6,273 nucleotides of DNA from an uncultured Synergistales bacterium (GTDB lineage: Bacteria; Synergistota; Synergistia; Synergistales; Aminobacteriaceae): positions 1 to 6,273 of the forward strand of contig CALFXN010000003.1 of NCBI GenBank assembly GCA_937957815.1, given 5' to 3'. This document shows positions 1-5,093 of this stretch, piece after piece. The notes under the pieces were generated by a model, which did no database searches, was not told where the DNA came from, and saw only the letters and a list, made by a program, of their open reading frames with translations. The position numbers were made by a program, and so were the translations under genes. Position 1 is the stretch's first letter. Each line of letters begins with the position of its first letter.

Positions 1-629
1 GGGCGCCGGACGGAATGATCAACCAGGCTGCGGCGCAGCACTCGCAATCCGTCGAGGCGTTCTTCGCGCACATCCCGGGCCTCAAAGTCGTCATTCCGTC
101 CAACCCGGTGGACGCGAAAGGACTGCTCAAGGCTGCGATCCGGGACGACAACCCGGTCATCTACTTCGAACACAAGGGACTCTTCTCGATGAAAGGCGAC
201 GTTCCGGACGGGGACTACGTCACGCCGATCGGCAAGGCGAACGTCGTTCGGGAGGGAAAGGACGTCACGCTCGTCTCGTACTCGATGATGATGAACCACG
301 CGATCAAGGCGGCGGACGAACTGGAAAAGGGCGGAATCTCGGTCGAACTGATCGACCTCAGGAGCGTCTCTCCGATCGACGAAGAGACGATCCTGACATC
401 TGTGGCGAAGACGACGCGGCTTGTCATCGCGCACGAAGCGGTGAAGCGGTGCGGCGTCGGTGCCGAGATCGCTGCGATCGTCGCCGAGAAGGCGATCGGC
501 TGCCTCGACGCTCCGATCGTCCGCGTCGGGTCGCCGTTCACTCCGGTGCCGTTTGCGAGGATTCTGGAAAAGGAATACCGCGTTACCGCCGAAACGATCG
601 TTGCCGGGGTTCGCAAGGTTTTTGCGTAA
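1..629 (+). CDS. Thiamine-dependent dehydrogenase E1 component, beta subunit (pyruvate/acetoin dehydrogenase type), 5' end missing
   Basis: This is the C-terminal two thirds of an E1 beta subunit. The frame is open from base 3 (Ala-Pro-Asp-Gly before the Met at 15), so that Met is internal and the gene starts upstream of the window. About 208 residues are visible; full-length family members are about 325. Recognisable parts are the AAAQHSQS segment with the conserved histidine of E1 beta subunits, followed by the HIPGLKVVIPSNPVDAKGLL block, DDNPVIYFEHK, the transketolase C-terminal domain with HEAVKRCGVGAEIAAIVAE, and FTPVPFARILE near the end. With an alpha subunit it would form the thiamine diphosphate E1 enzyme in the cytoplasm, which decarboxylates a 2-oxo acid or cleaves acetoin and acylates lipoyl-E2. 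E2 and E3 genes follow downstream, separated by a TRAP transporter. Family is certain from sequence; the choice between pyruvate, acetoin or another 2-oxo acid is not. Confidence 0.93.
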   Translation, partial: APDGMINQAAAQHSQSVEAFFAHIPGLKVVIPSNPVDAKGLLKAAIRDDNPVIYFEHKGLFSMKGDVPDGDYVTPIGKANVVREGKDVTLVSYSMMMNHAIKAADELEKGGISVELIDLRSVSPIDEETILTSVAKTTRLVIAHEAVKRCGVGAEIAAIVAEKAIGCLDAPIVRVGSPFTPVPFARILEKEYRVTAETIVAGVRKVFA

Positions 630-682
630 AGCGCGTTCGGGATATTTCGTTCAGGTGCGTCCAAAAACAAACCTGGCGGTGG

Positions 683-711
683 CACTCCGTTTTCAAAGGA
701 AACCGGAGGTG
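683..711 (+). other. Imperfect hairpin with a Shine-Dalgarno-like 3' arm, upstream of dctP
   Basis: In the 156-base gap after the E1 beta gene, CACTCCG-TTTTC pairs with GAAAC-CGGAGGTG. By hand this gives 4 bp next to an AAAG loop, one T/C mismatch, 5 bp, a bulged G, then 2 bp. The 3' arm contains GGAGGTG, which sits directly against an ATG at 712. That ATG opens only a 7-codon reading frame (MRGKRMR, stop at 733-735), and the spacing of one base is too short for normal initiation. No T-run follows, so it is not an intrinsic terminator. It may be an mRNA processing or stability element, or chance; the rest of the gap shows no convincing promoter to my eye. Confidence 0.35.
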
Positions 712-771
712 ATGCGCGGGAAGAGGATGCGTTGAATCGCAAAGCAAGGCGAACACCATCTATTTCATCAC

Positions 772-779
772 AGGGGGGA
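772..779 (+). promoter_or_regulatory. Ribosome binding site of dctP, decides the start
   Basis: AGGGGGGA lies 6 bases before the ATG at 786. The same frame stays open back to a TTG at 732, which would add 18 polar residues (MNRKARRTPSISSQGGIT) before the signal peptide. A clean secretion signal begins exactly at the ATG at 786, so that start is preferred. Confidence 0.7.
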
Positions 780-785
780 ATCACT

Positions 786-1859
786 ATGCGGAAGGGAATA
801 GCTCTGGTTATTGCAACGGCTCTGTTGTGCGCGCTCGCAGTGCCGGCGGTCGCGGCTGGATACAAGGACGAGTACAAGATGGACGTTGTTCCGGGACCTG
901 CAACGGCGTGGGGCATGGGAGCGCAGTATTTCGCCGATCTCGTGAAAGAGAAGTCCGGCGGCAAGATCAACATCAAGGTCTATTTCGGTTCCCAGCTCTC
1001 CGCGGGAAAGCAGACGTCAGCGTTCCTCCTTCTCAGGAACGGAGCGATCGACTTCGCGCTGCAGTCCGTCATCAACTGGTCTCCGCAGGTTAAGGAACTC
1101 AACCTGACCGCTATGCCGTTCTTCATCGCATCGCGTCCCGATCGTTTCAAAGCCGTCGATGCGATCAAGGCGGGGAAATCAGGGAAGATGCTTATTGACG
1201 CCATCGAGAAAAAGGGCGTCAAGTTCCTCGGCTGGGGTGAAAACGGTTTCCGCGAACTCACGAACAGCAAACGCCCCGTCACTTCCCCCGCTGACCTCCA
1301 GGGGTTGAAGATCCGGGTCGTCGGAAGCCCGATCTACATCGACATCTACAACGCACTCGGCGCGAACCCGATCAACATGAACTGGGCGGAGGCCACGACG
1401 GCCTTCCAGCAAGGCGTCGTCGACGGTCAGGAAAATCCAATCAGCATCTTCTTCCCGCTCAAGATTTACGAATACCACAAATTTGTGACCGATTGGCACT
1501 ATGTCATCGATCCGCTTCTGCTCTGCGTTAACCCCGATGTCTGGAAATCCTTCCCGGAGCAGGATCGGAAGATGCTTCAGGAGTGCGTTGATCTGGCGTC
1601 GAAGTATCAGATCGCGATCGCACGGGTCGGCCTCGACGGCGATATTTCCCTCAAGTACCTTCAGAGCATCGGCAAGGTTCCCGAGATCACGAATCCGTAT
1701 GCGGCGCTCGAGAAGGCCGGAATGACTGTCACGAAGCTGACGCCCGAACAGATCAAGGCGTTCGCCGAGAAGACGAAGCCGGTTGCCGAGAAGTGGCGCA
1801 AGGAACTCGGCGAAGAGCTTATCAAGGCCGCCGAGGAGGATATGGCGAGCGTAAAGTAG
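786..1859 (+). CDS. dctP: TRAP transporter solute-binding protein, DctP family
   Basis: Extracytoplasmic binding protein that captures a substrate, usually an organic acid, and delivers it to the DctQM membrane unit. From the ATG at 786 the protein has 357 residues, a little above the usual 320-340. Residues 1-24 are a Sec signal peptide: Met-Arg-Lys, a hydrophobic core (IALVIATALLCALAV), then a likely signal peptidase I site after AVAA. There is no lipobox cysteine at the cleavage point. Family hallmarks are the segment around Arg177 (LQGLKIRVVGSPIY), where DctP proteins carry the arginine that salt-bridges a carboxylate; NMNWAEATTAFQQGVVDGQENP at 197-218, the signature helix region, ending in Asn217; and GFRELTNSKRPV at 154-165. 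The C-terminus is a lysine/glutamate-rich helix. It is followed after 61 bases by dctQ, with a hairpin between. The substrate cannot be read from sequence; the dehydrogenase genes on both sides suggest a 2-oxo acid or related carboxylate. Confidence 0.93.
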   Translation: MRKGIALVIATALLCALAVPAVAAGYKDEYKMDVVPGPATAWGMGAQYFADLVKEKSGGKINIKVYFGSQLSAGKQTSAFLLLRNGAIDFALQSVINWSPQVKELNLTAMPFFIASRPDRFKAVDAIKAGKSGKMLIDAIEKKGVKFLGWGENGFRELTNSKRPVTSPADLQGLKIRVVGSPIYIDIYNALGANPINMNWAEATTAFQQGVVDGQENPISIFFPLKIYEYHKFVTDWHYVIDPLLLCVNPDVWKSFPEQDRKMLQECVDLASKYQIAIARVGLDGDISLKYLQSIGKVPEITNPYAALEKAGMTVTKLTPEQIKAFAEKTKPVAEKWRKELGEELIKAAEEDMASVK

Positions 1860-1872
1860 CACGATACTGCAT

Positions 1873-1900
1873 GAAGGCGAGGGAGGAATCCCTCGCCTTC
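1873..1900 (+). other. Perfect 12-bp intercistronic hairpin between dctP and dctQ
   Basis: GAAGGCGAGGGA (1873-1884) and TCCCTCGCCTTC (1889-1900) are exact reverse complements around a GGAA loop. No T-run follows; the next bases are the ribosome binding region GGAGAAGGGG of dctQ. It is therefore not a classic intrinsic terminator. In binding-protein transporter operons such structures commonly protect the upstream mRNA from 3' exonucleases or partly attenuate, so that the binding protein is made in excess over the membrane subunits. That role here is inference; the base pairing is directly visible. Confidence 0.75.
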
Positions 1901-1920
1901 GGAGAAGGGGATATTGAGCC

Positions 1921-2391
1921 ATGCTGAAGAAGATCTGGGATCACCTTGAAGAGCTTATCGGATCGATCATGGTGTTTGTGATGGTCTCCGTGGCTTTTGT
2001 GAACGTTGTCGTCCGGTATCTGACATCATATTCCTTTTCGTTCTCCGAAGAACTCGAAGTCAACCTGTTCGTCTGGTGCGTCCTCCTCGGTACCGCCATG
2101 GCGTTCAAACAGGGAGCGAACCTGAGCCTGACGATGTTTTACGATCTTTGCCCGAAATCCGTAAGAAAACTCCTCTTCATCCTTTCAACAGTCGCCTCGA
2201 TTATTTTCTTTGGTGTGTTGGCATACATGGGATATCTCGAGGTCGCGGATGAAGTCGCCCTTGGGGTCATTACCGAGTCTCTCGGCATACCCGTGTATTT
2301 CTATACCGTTGCGACCCCGCTCGTCTCCGCGCTGATCGTCATACGCATTCTCGAAGCGGCGGTAGCGACGATTCGAAAAAATGACTATTAG
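1921..2391 (+). CDS. dctQ: TRAP transporter small permease subunit, DctQ family
   Basis: Small integral membrane subunit that pairs with DctM in the inner membrane. The 156 residues match the usual 150-200. Four hydrophobic helices are visible at about residues 12-35, 46-62, 82-104 and 124-144. The family signature runs through the first loop and second helix: VVVRYL, then SFSFSEELEVNLFVWCVLLGTAMAFKQGANLSL, with the acidic EELE and the charged KQGANL turn typical of DctQ. The ATG at 1921 is preceded by GGAGAAGGGG at 1901-1910, with 10 bases between, which directly abuts the hairpin after dctP. The stop codon TAG overlaps the AGGAGGG ribosome binding site of dctM, and dctM starts 11 bases on, so the two are very likely translationally coupled. 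Start and family are clear; no substrate information is in this subunit. Confidence 0.94.
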   Translation: MLKKIWDHLEELIGSIMVFVMVSVAFVNVVVRYLTSYSFSFSEELEVNLFVWCVLLGTAMAFKQGANLSLTMFYDLCPKSVRKLLFILSTVASIIFFGVLAYMGYLEVADEVALGVITESLGIPVYFYTVATPLVSALIVIRILEAAVATIRKNDY

Positions 2392-2402
2392 GAGGGCCGG
2401 CA

Positions 2403-3701
2403 ATGACTGACTTCTTTACTGATCCGGCATTCTGGACGCTTATTCTCTTTCTGTGCCCTCTTGTCATAAAGATCCCGATAGCCGTGGCTCTCGGAGGTGC
2501 GTCATTCGTCACCGCGTGGTACTGGGGGCTCGGATTCCCGATGGTGTCATACAATTTCTTCGCAGGTATCGCGAAGTTCCAGCTGCTTGCGATTCCATTC
2601 TTCATCCTTGCCGGAGTCATTATGGAAAAGGCCGGGATTGCAGAGAGAATCATCACGTTCATCAAGGAAATCGTCGGTGACGTTACGGGCGGACTGGCTA
2701 TCGCGACAGTGGCCGTCGCGACATTCTGGGGCGCGGTGAGTGGTTCGGGTCCCGCGACGGTCGCCGCCATAGGACTCATTCTGATTCCCGGAATGGTTCA
2801 GGGAGGGTACGACAAGCCGTTTGCGACGGCTGTGGTTTCCGTTTCATCCGGACTCGCCATCGTCATTCCTCCGAGCATCGCGTTCATAGTATATGGCGAT
2901 CTCGCCCAGGTTTCCGTCGGGGCGCTCTTCGCGGCGGGAGTCATTCCGGGGATTGTCGTTGCCCTTTTCATCATGGGCGCTGTCTACCTTCATTCCCGGA
3001 AAAAAGGCTACAGGGGAGAGCCAAGGGGCGACTTCCGAGCTCTCTGGAAGGCTTTTCGGGATGCCCTCTGGGCGCTTTTCACGCCCGTCGTCATTCTCGG
3101 CGGAATCTACGGCGGCATCTTCACACCAACAGAGGCGGCCGCTGTGGCGGTTTTCTACGGATTGTTCGTCGGCGTCTTCGTGTACCGGACGATAACAGTC
3201 AAGGTTCTCTACCAGATACTCAGTTCGACTGTCGTCGGGACTGCCGTGGTCATGATAGTCGTGACCTGTGCGGGACTGTATTCCTGGGTAGGTGCCACAG
3301 TCGGCCTCATCGATAAGGCGGCAAAGGTACTCCTGAGCGTTTCGTCCGATCCCCGGATCGTGCTGCTTATGATCAATATCATTTTACTCTTTGCGGGTAT
3401 GTTGCTCGACGCTATATCGATCTTTTACGTATTCCTTCCGATTCTTCTACCGATCATCGCGCATTTCGGATGGAATCCGATCTGGTTCGGCGTCATGATG
3501 ACGATCAACCTCGCGATCGGACAGGTGACGCCGCCGGTAGCGGTGAATCTCTATGTCGGCGCGAACATCAGCGGACTCACGATGGAACAGATCGCGAAAC
3601 CTGCGATCCCGTTGATTATCGCGTCTGTTATCGCGCTCGGCGTCATAACGGTGTTTCCGGCAATTACGACATTCCTGCCGACACTGTTAAAGCTCGGCTA
3701 A
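2403..3701 (+). CDS. dctM: TRAP transporter large permease subunit, DctM family
   Basis: Large inner-membrane subunit that moves the substrate, by an elevator mechanism driven in characterised members by the sodium gradient. The 432 residues match the family norm of about 425-430. The protein is almost wholly hydrophobic, with around 12 membrane segments including two re-entrant hairpin regions. Recognisable family motifs are WGAVSGSGPATVAAIG at 109-124, IPPSIAFIVYG at 155-165, VSVGALFAAGVIPGI at 170-184, GIYGGIFTPTEAAAVAVFYG at 234-253, GMLLDAISIF at 332-341, and IGQVTPPVAVNLYVGANISG at 372-391. The charged stretch at 198-221 (RKKGYRGEPRGDFRALWKAF) fits the long central cytoplasmic loop. AGGAGGG at 2390-2396 is its ribosome binding site, 6 bases before ATG and overlapping the dctQ stop. 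Only 32 bases separate its stop from the E2 gene, which ties the transporter to the dehydrogenase operon. Confidence 0.95.
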   Translation: MTDFFTDPAFWTLILFLCPLVIKIPIAVALGGASFVTAWYWGLGFPMVSYNFFAGIAKFQLLAIPFFILAGVIMEKAGIAERIITFIKEIVGDVTGGLAIATVAVATFWGAVSGSGPATVAAIGLILIPGMVQGGYDKPFATAVVSVSSGLAIVIPPSIAFIVYGDLAQVSVGALFAAGVIPGIVVALFIMGAVYLHSRKKGYRGEPRGDFRALWKAFRDALWALFTPVVILGGIYGGIFTPTEAAAVAVFYGLFVGVFVYRTITVKVLYQILSSTVVGTAVVMIVVTCAGLYSWVGATVGLIDKAAKVLLSVSSDPRIVLLMINIILLFAGMLLDAISIFYVFLPILLPIIAHFGWNPIWFGVMMTINLAIGQVTPPVAVNLYVGANISGLTMEQIAKPAIPLIIASVIALGVITVFPAITTFLPTLLKLG

Positions 3702-3720
3702 AGACGATTCTCAAAGCGAG

Positions 3721-3728
3721 AAGGAGGT
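3721..3728 (+). promoter_or_regulatory. Ribosome binding site of the E2 gene, decides the start
   Basis: A consensus AAGGAGGT lies 5 bases before the ATG at 3734. The frame is also open upstream into dctM, back to about 3470, but that extension is an out-of-frame reading of dctM rich in Arg, Asp and His. The lipoyl domain begins at the ATG at 3734, so that start is right. Confidence 0.85.
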
Positions 3729-3733
3729 TTCCC

Positions 3734-5041
3734 ATGGCGTTTGCGGTCACGATGCCGAAGCTGGGTTTGACGATGTCCGCTGGCACCGTCGCTCAATGGC
3801 GCAAAAAGGAAGGGGATACCGTCGCGAAAGGAGAGATTCTCTTTGTCGTCGCGACGGATAAACTCACGTTTGAAGTTGAGGTCCAGGAAGGTGGAACGCT
3901 GCTTCAGGTTCTGGTTCCCGAGGGGAAGGAAGTCGCGGTCGGTGCACTTCTTGCGTATCTCGGCGAAAAGGGGGAGCTTGTGGGATCCGTTGCGGATTCC
4001 ACTCCTGAAACGGTCACCGAAGTCCTCCGCGACGAGCTTCCGAACGGGGCGGCAAAGGGCGTTGCCCCGGGGGCGACACGGGTCTCCGCTTCTCCTCTTG
4101 CGAAGAAGGTCGCCCGCGAAACGGGAGTGACGCTCGTGGGCATCAAGGGAACGGGGCCGGATGGGATGGTCGTCCGCAGGGACGTCGAACTGGCACACCA
4201 GTCGGCGTCGCGCGTCAAGACGTCTCCGGTGGCGAAGAGGATCGCCGAAGACCTGGGAGTGGATGTTGCGTCGCTCGCGCGGAAAGACAGAATCATGAAG
4301 GCTGATGTCCTGGAAGCCGCGCCGCTTCCGCGAGAAGAGCCGCGGCTTCCAGGCGTTACGAAGCGGATCCCGGTTTCTCCGATGCGTCGTGTGATCGCCG
4401 ACCGGATGTCGGAGAGTTCTCGTTCGATTCCTGTCGTGACCTACAACATGGAGACCGACTGCACCGGAATAACCGCTCTGAGAAACGCGCTCCGGGATCC
4501 GTTCTCGAAAAATGGGATTCGCCTGTCGTTCACGCATATCCTCATGAAGATCTGTGCGCAGGTTCTCGCCGAAATGCCAATGGCGAACGCCTCGATCGAC
4601 GGAAACGAATTCGTGCTGCACGACGACGTCAACATAGGGATCGCAGTCGCCGTCGAGGGGGGCCTTCTGGTTCCCAATCTCAAGGGCGTCCAGACGAAGA
4701 CGCTCTCGGAAATCGCGAGGGATACGGAGGTTCTCGTCGAAAAAGCGCGCTCCGGAAAGCTCCAGATGACCGATATGCAGGCGGGGACGTTCACGATCAC
4801 GAACCTCGGGATGTTCGGAATCAACGACTTCACGCCGATCATCAATCCCCCGGAGGCGTGCATCATGGCCATGAATGCGATTGTGGACCGTCCCGTCGTC
4901 AGAGAGGGGCAGATTGTCGTTCGTCCGATGACGGTGATCGGAATCACTGCGGATCACAGGATCATCGACGGCGTCGATGCCGCAAGATTCCTCTCCCGCG
5001 TCAGGGAGCTCATGGAGAACCCGTACCTGCTTCTGGCGTAA
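3734..5041 (+). CDS. Dihydrolipoamide acyltransferase (E2) of a 2-oxo acid/acetoin dehydrogenase complex
   Basis: Core subunit that carries the acyl group on lipoyl-lysine and transfers it to CoA in the cytoplasm. From the ATG at 3734 it has 435 residues, normal for an E2 with one lipoyl domain. Domains in order: a lipoyl domain at 1-80 with MPKLGLTM and the lipoylation site Lys43 in ATDKLTFEVE; an acidic/Ala-Pro linker at 85-112; a peripheral subunit-binding domain at about 116-152 (SASPLAKKVARETGV, then GTGPDG); a second, shorter one at about 160-195 (KTSPVAKRIAEDLGV, lacking the GTGPDG loop); a linker at 196-208; and the catalytic domain at about 211-435. The active-site motif DHRIIDG has His408 and Asp412. 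TNLGMFGINDFTPIINPPEA is also typical. The acyl substrate may be acetyl, but branched-chain or other acyl groups cannot be excluded. E3 follows after 52 bases; E1 beta lies upstream beyond the transporter genes. The paired binding domains are unusual. Confidence 0.93.
   Translation: MAFAVTMPKLGLTMSAGTVAQWRKKEGDTVAKGEILFVVATDKLTFEVEVQEGGTLLQVLVPEGKEVAVGALLAYLGEKGELVGSVADSTPETVTEVLRDELPNGAAKGVAPGATRVSASPLAKKVARETGVTLVGIKGTGPDGMVVRRDVELAHQSASRVKTSPVAKRIAEDLGVDVASLARKDRIMKADVLEAAPLPREEPRLPGVTKRIPVSPMRRVIADRMSESSRSIPVVTYNMETDCTGITALRNALRDPFSKNGIRLSFTHILMKICAQVLAEMPMANASIDGNEFVLHDDVNIGIAVAVEGGLLVPNLKGVQTKTLSEIARDTEVLVEKARSGKLQMTDMQAGTFTITNLGMFGINDFTPIINPPEACIMAMNAIVDRPVVREGQIVVRPMTVIGITADHRIIDGVDAARFLSRVRELMENPYLLLA
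4309..4353 (+). repeat. Perfect 13-bp inverted repeat in the E2 interdomain linker
   Basis: CCTGGAAGCCGCG at 4309-4321 is the exact reverse complement of CGCGGCTTCCAGG at 4341-4353, around 19 bases that can form a further small CTTC/GAAG stem. It lies in coding sequence for residues 192-207 of E2, the linker between the second binding domain and the catalytic domain. The pairing is seen directly; any function is unknown. Confidence 0.7.
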
Positions 5042-5074
5042 GCCCGCTCGTTCATTTGTGACGACTCTCGAATC

Positions 5075-5082
5075 AAGGAGGT
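5075..5082 (+). promoter_or_regulatory. Ribosome binding site of the E3 gene, long spacing
   Basis: A consensus AAGGAGGT ends 11 bases before the ATG at 5094, longer than the 5-6 bases seen for dctP, dctM and E2. No ATG, GTG or TTG in frame lies closer, and MPHQILMPKLGLTM at the ATG is the natural start of a lipoyl domain. The long spacing may lower E3 translation relative to E2, which is inference. Confidence 0.75.
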
Positions 5083-5093
5083 TCAGCGAATAC

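Noticed and set aside
674..690. T-box-like string (GGCGGTGGCACTCCG) upstream of dctP
   Set aside because: It only partly resembles the T-box core AGGGTGGNACCGCG, lacks the specifier stem and a terminator, and the next gene is not an amino-acid gene.
732..766. Possible promoter before dctP (TTGAAT followed by TATTTC)
   Set aside because: The spacing between the two hexamers is 23 bases, too long for a standard promoter, and neither matches well.
732..785. TTG start at 732 for the binding protein
   Set aside because: It would place 18 polar residues before the signal peptide, while ATG 786 has its own ribosome binding site and begins a normal signal sequence.
215..1922. Long minus-strand open frames at 215-976 and 1179-1922
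   Set aside because: Both are antisense to clear E1 beta and dctP coding sequence, have no family motif, and end or start without sensible ribosome binding sites.
3470..3733. N-terminal extension of E2 into dctM
   Set aside because: The extra 88 codons are a shifted reading of dctM. A consensus ribosome binding site and the lipoyl domain start point to ATG 3734.
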